64,000 nucleotides of DNA, taken from contig VWZW01002314.1 of NCBI GenBank assembly GCA_013397115.1, positions 1,244,090-1,308,089 of the forward strand. Direction: 5' to 3'. Source of the stretch: Edolisoma coerulescens. Taxonomy: Eukaryota; Chordata; Aves; Passeriformes; Campephagidae. A program made the translations under genes and the position numbers. Shown in pieces: positions 26,318 through 38,800 of this stretch (positions within the stretch are counted from its first letter, which is position 1; the number at the start of each line of letters is the position of its first letter). The notes under the pieces are model-generated. The model ran no database searches, had not been told where the DNA came from, and saw nothing but the letters and a program-made list of their open reading frames with translations.

Positions 26318-26521
26318 TAAAATGAATGCGCGGTGCCCCTGCCGGGGGGAGAGCAGCGGTAGGGTGTTCTCAGTGGAGGGCTCGCGCCGCTGAAACCTGC
26401 TTCCTTTGGCCCCGCGCCAGGGCCCCGGTTTGGCCAAACCCGGAGCGCGATGTAAGGCCTGTCTGTTTGGCGGGGCGGCTGAAATGCCGTTGGATTATTC
26501 TTAGCAATAGGATACGGTTCG
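26318..26521. promoter_or_regulatory. Isolated CpG-dense island, possible orphan promoter
   Basis: I count 18 CpG dinucleotides between 26329 and 26521, while flanking DNA has almost none over kilobases. Within it are a Sp1-type GGGGCGG with an overlapping E2F-like TTTGGCGGG (26466-26478) and a perfect 14-bp palindrome GGTTTGGCCAAACC (26427-26440). There is no TATA box. A 115-codon frame starts at 26326 and runs out into AT-rich DNA; its translation is Arg/Ala-rich then hydrophobic and matches nothing I know. CpG retention implies the patch is unmethylated in the germ line, as at promoters or recombination hotspots. Strand and transcript are not evident. At about 0.2 kb it is shorter than classic promoter islands. 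Confidence 0.55.
26427..26440. promoter_or_regulatory. Perfect 14-bp palindrome in the CpG island
   Basis: GGTTTGGCCAAACC is fully self-complementary, with a GC-rich core, in the middle of the island. Such dyads can bind homodimeric factors; I cannot assign one. Confidence 0.4.
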
Positions 26522-29500
26522 GGGAGTTGTGGGGATTTTTTTTTCCTTTTTATTTTGTTGTTTATAAGATCCTTGATTACAAAGAGTTCTGTCTTCTTCT
26601 GATGTTTAGGATTGTCATTTCAGGAAGTTCAGGGCAGATGCACAATAACGAGAGGCCAATATTAATTAATTAGATTTGCTTCCTTTTCAATCAGGCACTG
26701 CATACTTGAATGAGAGTACAATAAAATCATGCTCTAAATCATAGATTAAGGATGACTATTTCCTTCTTAGCAGAGAGCACAATTTTTAATCAACTGTCCT
26801 TGATTTCAAATATAGACCATCGTCTCAGACTTGTCACCTTGCATTTAGCAAATTAATTGCACATTTTCCAATTTGAAGTTATCTGAGTTCTTGCCAATTT
26901 GTGCTGGGATTATTTCCTGAGCTATAGACAGTTTAGGAGGTTTTTGTTGTTGATGTTGTTTTAAAACCTGCTGTGCTGGAGGGAAATGAAGTCTTGACTT
27001 TGATGTTCTTAGTGCCTTTTCAGCTGTAGAGTTGGACCATCTGTGCCTCCTCAGGTTTCCTCAGAGAAGAGCAGTGGGATACAGCTAGAAGCCTCTGGGG
27101 ATGAGATGTAAAGGGTGTAGAGTGTGGCTGAGGAGTCTCACAGCCATCAGATCCTGTCTGCCAAGACATTGCCTGTAAGGGGTACTGGAATTATCTCAAA
27201 TTGTCCTGGGCTAATTTATAGCTTGCTTTGTTGCCTTGATCGCAAGAGCAACTAGATGGTTAAAAGCAGGATCTCCGCAATTTTGCGTTCAGGGTGAGAT
27301 ACTCAGCCTCTTTTGAATTTAATTAGTGGCCATGTGAGAAGGTGTCTCATCTGTTTTGTGAATTGTCTTTGCTACTGAAAAGAGCAACTAGTGAAGCCTG
27401 GTTTCCTACAGCTTTGTGTCTTCTGTTCCACACACTGGAATATCCCTATTTGCCTTGCAAATCCTCCACTTTCTGACCTGCTGGAAAGGAAGGGGCATCA
27501 TTTGTTATGGCTGAATCACATATGTGTTGGTTGTCTGGTTATTGAAGCAAGTGCTTCTCAGTCAGTCAGTTCCTGCTGATTAAACTCATAGGAATTATAT
27601 CAAAAAGCGGCCAACAAGTTTTTACAGTTTTAGGGGGGCTGACAATAAACAGAAATGGAAGGCTATTCAGACAATGTAATAATTCACACCTTGTCTTTTT
27701 GGGAAACAAGGGGGAAAATAGTTCTAAGCCAGACATTCACATAGTCTGGCCAAAAACTTTTGAAGAAAACTTTTAATGGATAAAAGTTACTTGAGATTTG
27801 AAAAAAAAAAAAAAGCAGATTATTTATCATTCTCTCTTCTGACAAAGGCAATAAAAATGGAAAATTTTAATCAAGTTTTTTTTTCTTTATACATTATATA
27901 GCCATTATTTCTACATGGAAATATAAATTCTGAATCACACTTTGTACAAGTCTATCATAGAATCATTGATAGTATTCAAAATTGAGGATGGGTTTTTTTC
28001 TTAATTCAATGATTCAACTATTTGCAAGCACAAACTTATGCTATCCAAAATTGCAGTGCTTTCTCTTTAGAAAACAACTTTTTAAAATTTAAAAATAAAC
28101 TTAATTCATGAAGTGATTGATTTAAAATGTATATTTTAAGAAATATGCTATTATATTTAATGTGTAGGGTTTTTTCCTAATAAATTACCTTAGTAACACC
28201 CTAGTACTTGATTTGGTGCTCACCAAAGGGACACAGTGGTCCTTTTAAATTAAAAGAGCAAAACTTTTTAAGGCCAGAAGGGATCATTAGGCTGATTTAT
28301 GTTGCACAACTGCATAACACAGAGTATGGAATTTTAACAAGTACTTTTGTCATGAAGTCCATGACTATAGTCTGAAAATGTACCTTTTAGACCTAAACTT
28401 GATTTAAGTGCTATAACTGCCACAGGATCCAGAACTTCCTAGAAAGGGTGTAGCAGAGGTTGTTTTCTTCAGCATCTATTTTGCAACCATGACAAATCTT
28501 TTCCTGGTGAGATATGTACAGACTCTACTTTTTTAAATTACCTGCTTCACCAGACGTTTTCAAAGCAGATGGTCAAGAAAAGATGAGGCTAATGTAGGTT
28601 TTGCAAGAAGGAGTGGGAAACAAGACAGAAAACATAGAGCATGAAATAGGGAGAGACTGTAAACGATAGTGTGAGTTAAGAGACATGAAGATAAGGGAAT
28701 CTACAGCAAGAAGGAGGAATATGACCATATCAGTTAGTTTCCACTGTTCTGGGGAAGAACAACAGTTGTAAATCCAATTCAGCAAGCCAATCCTTTCCAC
28801 AGGCTTTGCACTAGTGACAAGTGAACACTTGAAGAAGCCCACAACATCTGAACAGCTACATCACCTGGGCAACACGAGGAGTGGGTGAGGCAAATAAGAA
28901 ATGAGCCATTGTTAAAGAATAGGCCTAGTTTAATCTGGAGCAACAAACTCTGGAATGTACAAATCATACTTTTTTTCCATGATACAACATGTGAGGGGTA
29001 ATTAACACAATTTAAAAATTGTCCACCTCCAAAGATTAAAATAAGTTTGGATTTCTTGAAAATTTCATGTTAATTGTCACAATTTCTAGCTTTAATACCC
29101 TTACTTTCAGGATCACCTGGCCACAATTTTATCAATCAATGGTTCCTCGGTTCAAAAATGGCATTTTTTAAAACTAAAATATTCCATGCAAGCATGTTAA
29201 TTGCCTAAATAACCAGGTTGGCTCTGTGGCAGCTCATCCACTCTCTGCTTCCTGGGCTGTTGGTATAAGTGCCCATTTGGGTGCAAATCAACACCATGCC
29301 CCCAGCTGTGATGTTCTGTAGTTCATCCACAATGTGTGGTTATCAAACCTGCATATCTTAGGTGTGCAACTGGAATTTTTCGAAAGTTTCCATTTCCATT
29401 TGTCTACATTTTATTTATCATATAATTTCAAATATTGTGATATTTCAGACTTACAGTTTGGAATGTTTTTAACCATGATAATAAGTTTGTGTCCAGTCAG

Positions 29501-32500
29501 CTCCTAAGATTAATAGAGCAAATAGAATATTACTGGTTTCGGGGTTTTCTTGGCCTTAAAATGCTGCTATGAACTGTCAGGTTCCATCCCATTTTAACCT
29601 TAATTTTGATAAAGAAATAGAAATATAAGAAACTAGAGAGATGAAAGCCAGAGAAAGTGAGCTATATGTTAGCTGAGTGCAAAATATTCTTCTGTTTTAA
29701 TACCAAAGATTGATATTCTAGGATAAATCCAAGTTGAAGTAACGTAGCCCAAGGACTGAAAATGGTCATTGATTTACCAACCCTATACCCTTTTACAAAC
29801 AATTCAAAATTTCCTCCTCAGTCTGGATCTATTTCTATTATAGCTCTGAAGCACTGAGCTCCCTCTTGTGACTAGCACCTGAACACTATTCTGATTTTGG
29901 GACTACACATTCTGCATACTCTTGAGAGAAACAGAACTGTTTAGATGCTGGATTCCATCAGATCACCTCTACTTGCATCTAATAGTGTTCTTTAAAAATG
30001 GCAAAAGTGGCTATCTGGAAAGAATACAGACTTAATCTTCCCCATTTTTGTTAGCTCACCCTTTGGATAGCTGCTTTTTCAAAGTGAAAGAAAATGTGTC
30101 TCCTCAAAAGTCTTCATTTCTAATGCTGAATCTGTGTCTTCATGAAAATTATTTGATCACTCCTTAGTGACTGGTGACACAATAAACACAATGTGGTGAC
30201 CAGTAATCAAACGAAGACTAAATATAAATTTACCAGCCATAGACCCAGGAAATACAATCCATCATATCTGACAGCAATTTCCTTTCAGAGATGTAAGGTT
30301 GTATTTCTTTATTTACACTTGGTGATGAAGGTATAATGGTTCATTAGCATAGGCACAATCATTTCTGTATGATCTGTGTTGCCTTTGTGTAGCTTATTCC
30401 AAGATGGTATTAAGCAATAACATTCATAGCTGCAAAATACGAATACAGTATGTTCAATAACTGTGAACTTCCATTTGATACAGACATATCTGTAGAGATG
30501 TTTTATATAGAAATGACCCTCAGTAGAAGACTGAATATGAGAAAAAGTCTGAAATGTACAGAACAAGAGGAATCCAGGTCAATATGCCCTTCTTCAGCTT
30601 CCTGGCCTGGAACATGAGTTCTTTGAGACTATTTCTTGGTAGATGAGAAGGAATAAGTAACACCCCCCCTTTCACATATAACCTCCAAATTATGGGGTCA
30701 TAGCTGGGAAAAAAAAATCTGTGAATACTCCAGTCTGTTTATTTCCAATAGTTTCCACTTCCTTGCACATGAAAGAGAGCTATAAAGGGTTACATTTTTA
30801 ATACTTTTAGGTAAAAAGAGCAACAAAAGAACAATTAAAAGGTATCTTGCTCAATAAAATTATTTGGAAGAACATTCATTTTCACCTCTTCTAAGTTTTA
30901 ATATTAACTAGTACCAAAACCTTTAGACTTCCATTTTTAACACACTCAGTTATGCAATCCCTACCATCCAACAGTGTAAAAATAGGATTAGGCTTACAAT
31001 TGCTACCACTGCAAAGGGCCCGAAACTTAGCATTGGACGTAAACCTCCTATTTTCTCAGACTATAGCAAAACCAATTTTATTACATCTAATGCACAGGTA
31101 GGCAAATATCTCTGTGACAAAGCAAATGTCTTTGCTACTCTTGTTATCCACAGATGCAGTAATATATTTTTCCAGGCAATAGAAAAACACATACCCTGAA
31201 CTCTATAGTCTTACTCATACTACTCTACTGCTGAAGTGGACTGGAGATTTGAACAGTGTAGAGTTACAGCTTAATGAATGCTAGTTCTTCTGTATAGGAG
31301 AAATTCATATGCTTTCATACTCTCTCAGCTTCATTTCCTTCCAAGGCTCATTAATTTTTAAAAGAGCCAGCTTTCTTACCCATGCCTCCTAGTAGGTGGT
31401 GTTGCACTAGCATAAATATAAGGGTATTTATAATTTTAGCTGGAAGAAGAGTATGATAAAGCTCACTTGCTCAGCCAAAGAGGTTTGGCTAAGTATCCAC
31501 ATCACGTCTAAGGAAAAGCTTCAATAGATTTCATGGTGGTCACTGGATTGCCTAATTTGGCCATATAACATTTCTTTTATTGGGCAGAAAACAGCATGAT
31601 TGTTATTTCTAGGACCCTAGCAATTTGTCTGGATTCAGATGCTGTGCCTGTCACAATCCAATCATACAGTGAAGAGAGAAACGGTCTTTTTCAGAATTCT
31701 ACATTTATTCCACTGCAACTTAGGGACTCTTTCAGCAAAGTGGAGCATGTAATAAATAATGCATTAATTCTGAGGTGTTCATGTTATTGAATGTGGAGAG
31801 GTTGAATGTTTTTGCAAAAGTAGTCACAGGAGACAAGTGGAAACAGTCACAAACAGTCATGAATAGCCCAAAAGTCCAGGTCCACAAGCAAAATCTTAAA
31901 TACCACTTAATCACCTTTCTCTTCAGTTCCTCATCCTCATAGCAATGTTCTCAGTCTTCAGACTTGGTATTGTTGACACTCCCTTCAAATCAGTCAAAGT
32001 CTTTTCCCTTCCATTTAATCATTATCTTCTATTTCTTGAGTAGTTCTATGACCTGCTGTCTAAATGCCATAATATATTACTTTATCATTACAGAGTAAGA
32101 TACAGATCCCATTATGTGGTGTATTTCCACCACTTATTTTCTTTGATTTTTCTGTTCATTCTTTACCTTCTTAAAGAGACCAAATAAAATTTCAGAGTGA
32201 AAACGAGAATGTGATCATCTGACTGATGTGTGGAAGGCCCTTTGAAACCTGCCAAAATCCTGGAAAAGCTTTTCTCTTTCCTTTTGTATCCTACTGCTAT
32301 GTAGTTATCTGAGAAATATTTCACAGGCTCTTTGATTCTGTGTACTTTGTTAAAAGACTGAATTCTGAAAATGCAACTGGTATTACCGATCACAAGATCC
32401 TCATTAAATAGACTAGCATACTAAGCTGAGCTTTGCTTAAGCAAAATTAGACAAGGATTGCAGCATTAGCAAGTTTTTCTGTGTTCCTTTGTGAGAATAG

Positions 32501-35078
32501 TGCTGTGAGTGCTTCAGTGTCACACAATACTTGGTCAACAATAATCCTTGGGTTGGTTAGGTGAAGCAACCCAAGTTGTGCTCACTGCAGAGAATCTTGA
32601 AAAGCTTTTCCTGAGCATACTTAAGCCAAAAAAGATATTTACCAGAGGTTACTACTCCTTGAAAGATGCCTACCAGTGAAGCCAAAGCAAGTTTGATTCA
32701 AATTTGAATCCTCACAGCATGGACCACTGCAGCTCTACGCAACCTTTTTGCTGATAAAAGGAGGAAGGGAGGAAGGAAAGTTCTTTGCTTCCCACTGCAT
32801 TTGTACATATGTTACATGCACAAGACCAATTCTTGTGCCAAGAGAGTGGCCTCAAACCTTTCAAAATGCTAGATAGAGAATAATTTATTATTGGGGCTTC
32901 TGAAAGTGCTGAAAAGCTTCAGTCCTGGAAAGATTCATGAACATGAGTTGTAAAACTCATTCCTAACAAGAGCCCTGAAAAACAATTGATCATTTGACAG
33001 CTAATCCTAAAAGCACCTCCAGTCCATAATTGCTGATTTGTCACTTTGAAGGCTGCATTTACTGACACTTACCATTTTGATTTTATACATAGTATTCAAA
33101 CTCCTGGCACTGCGCAGCTGTATGGTGGAGATTTGCTAACAGGGAGGTCCGGGAGGTAATCTCTCACTGTGGTTAATCAAAGTAGAAGAGAATAAAGAGG
33201 AATTGGTTGTTTCCCTGATCCGTGATCAAGTTCACATCACACAGATACTGTAACTTAAAATTTCTGTGGTCAGGGCAAAAGTTACTGAAAGATGCTTGTG
33301 TAGGCCCCTTTCACTTCCTGTTTGCTAATGCTGTTCCATTCTATAGAAAAGATTTAAATGTCAGTTGAGTGAGAGAGAGATAATTACACTAATTTAGCAC
33401 ATTTAAGACTCTTTGTTACAGTCTTTTCAATAAGAAATATCCATGGGTTCAATGAACAGCAAAATGTTTCTCACTTTGTTTAGAAGACTTGTTCTAAGGT
33501 TGTCTCTGATAGCTGTCTCAGATTATCTTATAGTTTAGTGGATAGAGCCCCACTGGGGAGTTGAGGAGGAAGAAGTGAGCTCCAGACTGAACAGAAGATC
33601 AGAATCTGATTACTTCAATGGGTATGTGAGTACTCACTGAAGGCAACTAGCAACATCAGTGCTTTTCCTCAGAGAGTGTAAAACTCTACAGCTGTGACAT
33701 CCAGGCACATCGCTCTCTGTTTCACCTAAGCAACATCTCCTCAGATGGACCACCTCTTTCTGACAGGTTACAGAGTTAGGAGCTCACAGGCATTTTTTTC
33801 TTTCTGGGCCTCAATCATCCTGTTTGTTTTTGAGGAGCATCCCAGCTCCAAAATGTCCTCCTCCCCAGGCTTGACCTGCTAGGCTGGACAGCAGAAAAAC
33901 AGGTTCGATCACCCCAGCATTGAGGAAGGCATGGTGCTCAGGTCTCTTGCTCCCAAGCACTCCTACTGCTGGATTTTTACACAGAGAGTGGGAAGCATCA
34001 CTTGCAGTGCCTCCTCTGCCTGTATTTTAGAAGGAGACACTAAGCTCTGCTTTACTCTTTCAAAGACTTGAGACAGGCAGCTGCTCTCAAGAAAGGACCT
34101 AGTGTTTGACTGGATACAGGCAGCTGTTGGATACCATGGCAAAGACATCTTAGCTGTGGAAAGGGCTACGATAACTTGAAGTCAGTGAGCTTAGACAGTT
34201 CTTCCTGCAAATGCTATTTTGAAGCATCTATCCCTTACGCCAGACTGTTTAGGAAGCCTAGCTTGATGAGTGATCGTTTTATTTTCACTCAGAAGCCAGG
34301 ACAAGATTCAGAGGGGTTTTAAAGCTCATTCTCTAATGACACTGAGACTGAGGTAAGTCCTTAAATACCTGTGTTTATTGAATGTACCCCTTAACCCCAA
34401 GGGATGTAGGAACACAAATTCCTCTGGGCCTTTTTTTTTTTATTCCCTTCCCTTTCCTGTCTGAATGGGATCTGTTCTCCTAAAGGGAGACTAGCTTTTT
34501 GAAAATCTCATCCATAAAATGCTCATTATTGTGGAAAACTTTGCACAGCCATCGGAGAGAGTTTTCAGTCGTGTAAGCCAAGCCAAACTGAATGTGGCAG
34601 GGTTCATTCGGAGCACTACCCCTGAGTATATTTTTCAGTAAGTAGGTAAATTAGCCACACACGCATGCACGGCACAACTTCCTTCCGAACATTCAGCTGT
34701 CATTAAAACCTCTGCTGCTATTTAAAAATGTCTAAGCTTGTGCGATGGGCAGCTTTCAAGGACTCATAACTCAACCAAATCAAAACCAGTTTTCACAAAA
34801 CTGCTCCAAGGCTTCTTGGTGGAAAAGGTTTCCTTACTGAGTGCCATTGTTTCCAGTTGTTTCATCCTGCTAGGTGTCTAAAAGAGAAAGTCACAAGAAT
34901 TTGTATTTGTATAAGATTTTCTCTCTCTCATTCAAAAATATAGCAGTGAAGATAAGCTTAGCAGGAATAAGAAGGATTAGGCATTTATGTGGATAATGAG
35001 AACATCCATGATTACATCAGTGGGGTGAATAGGATGAAAACACTGTGGCGACCAGCCCTCTCCTGGAATCTTTTAACA
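26522..35078. other. Long unique non-coding stretch
   Basis: AT-rich DNA with no recognised exon or interspersed repeat; open frames stay below 90 codons. Minor items are A14 at 27801-27814, and small stems GCCAGAC/GTCTGGC (27728-27750), AACTTTTA/TAAAAGTT (27768-27788) and AGCCAAA/TTTGGCT (31473-31490). A GC-richer patch lies at 33540-34140. Confidence 0.65.
27801..27814. repeat. Poly-A run (14)
   Basis: A mononucleotide run. It is not preceded by a recognisable retrocopy, so it is not interpreted as a retroposon tail. Confidence 0.7.
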
Positions 35079-35128
35079 TTTGTTTAAAAATTTTATAGGA
35101 GAAAAACTCCTATAACGGTGTAAACAAA
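35079..35128. promoter_or_regulatory. Two-level inverted repeat with opposed forkhead-like sites
   Basis: An inner perfect inverted repeat TTATAGGAG (35093-35101) / CTCCTATAA (35107-35115) surrounds five A residues. Nearly concentric with it is an outer pair, TTTGTTTA (35079-35086) / TAAACAAA (35121-35128). The outer arms are TGTTTA/TAAACA forkhead (FOX) cores facing each other. A further TGTTTAC lies at 35224-35230, and TTAATC and GGATTAAA-type homeodomain cores lie within the next 80 bases. This could be an enhancer with paired sites or a remnant of a small inverted-repeat element. The symmetry is real; the function is inferred. Confidence 0.45.
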
Positions 35129-35686
35129 GGGAGAGGGTTAATCAGACATGGATTAAATTAAAGTCACCCACCTAAACACATTGATTGTGGAGATTAAAAG
35201 CACCATCACCTTTCATCTATCTTGTTTACCTCCCAAGCACCCTCTGGCTTTTGTGTGGCATTTTGGTTTCCATGGCCACTGAAGGTTCCTTCCTATAATC
35301 AAAAACGACCTCCTGTTATAAAAGACTCAGAGTCTTTGCTCAGCAGGCCATTTCCCCCTTTTATTATTCTTTTCTCTTGCCTTCAGGGAAAGCTTTGTGC
35401 GAGCAGGACAGAGCACTTGGTTGGTTGGCGGTTGACCTCAGTTGCACACAATGAGCTCTGAGTGCTACCTGAAATGTGTGACAAAGAGGGAAGGGTCACT
35501 GGCTTAGAGCATTACAAGGGCATGGGCAAGCAACTGTGATGACACTTGCCAAATGTTAGCATTCACCTAATTCAGGAGGGTCCCTGCTGATTGACAGTTC
35601 CTCACTCTTCAGCAGCTAAAGACGGAAAATACACAAGTTCATTAATTAATAACCCTGCTAGATTCCAAAGATATAAAGGCTAAAAG

Positions 35687-35701
35687 AAAAAAAAAAAAAA
35701 A
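35687..35701. repeat. Poly-A run (15)
   Basis: A mononucleotide run followed by AACCC-type A/C-rich sequence to about 35730. Confidence 0.75.
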
Positions 35702-35789
35702 CCAAACCCTGACAAAAAAAACCCCCTGAAACCTACAAAGAAATCAGCTTGGTAGGAGGGAGCCAGCTCAGGATGAAATATGTACAAAG

Positions 35790-35802
35790 TATATATATAT
35801 AT
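35790..35802. repeat. (AT)n microsatellite
   Basis: About six AT units followed by a T run. Confidence 0.75.
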
Positions 35803-38800
35803 TTTTTTAAGAGCATGCCTCACTAGTTTAAAGCCATTTTAATAGCCTACAGGCAAAATTTGTCATGGTATGTAGCTGAGTGCTGTGCTTGCTTAAAATG
35901 CTTTTGACAATGTGAGGAAAGCCTTTAAGCATTTGATGAAGGTAAGTTAGTTAGCAGGGCTTGAAAGCCAGTTTGCAGGTTCCAAGATAATTCCTCAGGA
36001 TCCAATTAAACTGTTGAATTTTACATTCATCCCATTTTTCTAATGCTTTTAGTTAAGGGGATTTCTCCCATACATAACCCACTCACACACACCCCAAACT
36101 CCCAAACCAATGATTTCAAATACATTTCTATGTGACTTTTTAGCTGGTTTCACCCTTTGATTGTTGAAGTGTGTTACTCTTTAAAAAAAAAAAAAGAAGC
36201 TTTGAGCACATTTTTCTTTCGTGGCTACAGCAACAGGGAGATTTAACACTGTATATCATAGCTGAAATAGGAGACTTGGTTTTGATTGCAGAGGTTATAT
36301 GAGAGTCGTGCCTGTGGATAGCTGCTAAAGACAGCAAAATGTTGACAGTTTCTTATACCGGCTACTTACTGTGCTGCTCAGATGCCAGCTGTAGGATACC
36401 ACAAAACAGGATGCGAAAGCAACAGATTTCCTCTTGCTTATGGGTACTCACACTGAGGGAAATCGACCATTATGAGAACTATCACATTTTTAAAAAATAC
36501 TATTCAAAGATTAGTTTAGCTGATATTCTAGTGTAAGAATTCTTATGATAAAAAAAAAAAAGAAGCAAATGTGGGAGTTCAAGGCATTTAAATAAGTACT
36601 GTTTTTAAATTTGAGCACAGCAGATCCTGGTAGTGTAACCCTTATGCTTCCTAGTGCAAGAACGGAAATCTTTTCTGGCATTTTCCATCACATTTGTATC
36701 TTTCTTTGACATGAGCATTAGTGCTCTTGTCATAACAAAGAATACATTCAGCAGTCGGACTTAAAAGAAATTGAAATCTGTCTTGCAAAATGATCTTGAA
36801 ATCAGGCAATATGTCAAAAACCGTGATGTAACATTGTATTATATGTTTTATACTACTTTTCACTCAGTCTGAATTAATAGCTTTTAGCGGAGTGAATTCT
36901 ATCAAAAATCATGACAGAACTAAGTCATTTATATGCACTAATCCATCAAAGAACATTTGAAACTTAACACTGTAACTTGTCTTTGTGGTTGAAACTTTTA
37001 TAGAGTAAATACACGATACCAACATGAGCAGTGAATCTTTCTGCAGTGAATACTGCAGTTTATCTGGGAGCAGGCACTTTCACTCCTCACTTGTGATGAG
37101 CATAAATTGGTCTTGTAGCTGAAAGCATTTCTCCTGACAGAGGATATTGAGGACAGAGGTTTCTGCCAGGAACTCCATGCTGTTGTTCATGCAGCTTTCA
37201 TCTTTGGAATGTTATGTTCAGATCTGCTTTAGATCATAAAAGAGCTGTGAATTTCTCCGCACTAGTAGGAATCAGGTCACAGTATGGCATAAGCAGAATT
37301 TGAAGAAGAAAGGATTTCTGTTGTTGAAAAAGGTTTCATTACCAAAAGAGAGTTGTTTTTTGTTTGATTTTTTTTACAGGATTGAATGACAGTATACAGA
37401 AATATGTGACAAGAATAAGTGAATGGATTAAATTTAAGCATGCTGCAATGTGTGCTTTCTTTTCTGTACAGAGCAAAGAAAAGACAGAAGGAAGTAAGGC
37501 CAAAGAGGCATCTTGTTCTAACATGGTTAAAATAGCCTAGTCCTAATTTTTATATACTAAAACTGTCATGAAGTTCATAAGAGAAATACAGAGTATGTCA
37601 TAATATAATGGGCATAAATGAGGCTTGTCATAAACAGTATAATTACTCAGGAGCCCACTGCCTTAAACAGTATCCAATGACATTGTAAAAATGATCTCCA
37701 CACAGTGGGGATGATTTTCACCAAAGACCCAGTTAAATTTCTCCTGAAAAGCTACCACTGATATCAGTGGACTTGGAATGCCCTTTAAATAATAATCAGT
37801 TACCTATCACCAATAAACATTAGCTAAGTTCTGCTTCTTGTACCTTATTTCTCAATTCCCTTGTAGTTACATTTTCAAATATCAGGCAGATATTTTTCAA
37901 GCTAAATAAATGCTCTTGTGAATCCTTTGTTCTAAATTATCTTCCCACAGACAGTCACTCCGCTCCCAGTGCCTTCAAAACCAGCTAAGCTAAAGCACCT
38001 GAATGCAAATTCAGCTTTAGAAGAATAACGTTATACACATCTGGAAGAAAGGTCATTTAGCAGATTGATTTGGTCACTGAACATTTTCTCTGCTGCCGTC
38101 TTAAGACTTATACCTTAATCGATTGCACTCCCTGCTCCATGACCCCCGGCAATACTGTTCTTCATTCCAATGGCAACAGTTCCCAGTCGGCTTCTGAGGC
38201 CGTGTATTGTATGCATTGTGAACAGAGCTCCTGGCAAGGGGCAGTATTCTTCTTCTATCTCATCTCTATTATCTTCAAGTCATCTCTTTAAAGGAAATAA
38301 ATTGCAGGTGTGTATGCTTCCCCTTCCCCTCTTTCCCTTCACTTCTCACAAAGGTCAATAAATAGGATTAAAGTTCTCTCGCTGCACATCAGACTCTCAA
38401 AGCGAGGGCAAAGTGCATATGTGAAAGAGCAAGTGTGCATGCACACACTCACATCCACGTGCGTAGGAATAGCCCTACACTTGTGGAATGTATCTCTTTA
38501 CATTTGTGCACATAATAGATTTTGGTAGGGGACATGAAATCTACTCTCTCCTCCACTGAAATTTAGGAATTAGCAAGGACAGCACAATGGGATTGCCATC
38601 TTGATCCAGGCTTTTAGATCCTAAAAATTAAATGTATCAAACAATAAATAACACAAAGCAGATAAGAATATAACTTTACCTTAATTAAAAAGAATATGCC
38701 AAACATTTTGACTTAGCTTTCTGCAGTAATTTCAATTAAAAAAAAAAAACAAAAAACAACACATTAACACAATCATTTATTTCACATGAATAAGAAAGAG

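Noticed and set aside
27956..27975. ATCATAGAATCATTGA, similar to an antisense CR1 tail
   Set aside because: Only about 16 bases match and nothing CR1-like continues on either side.
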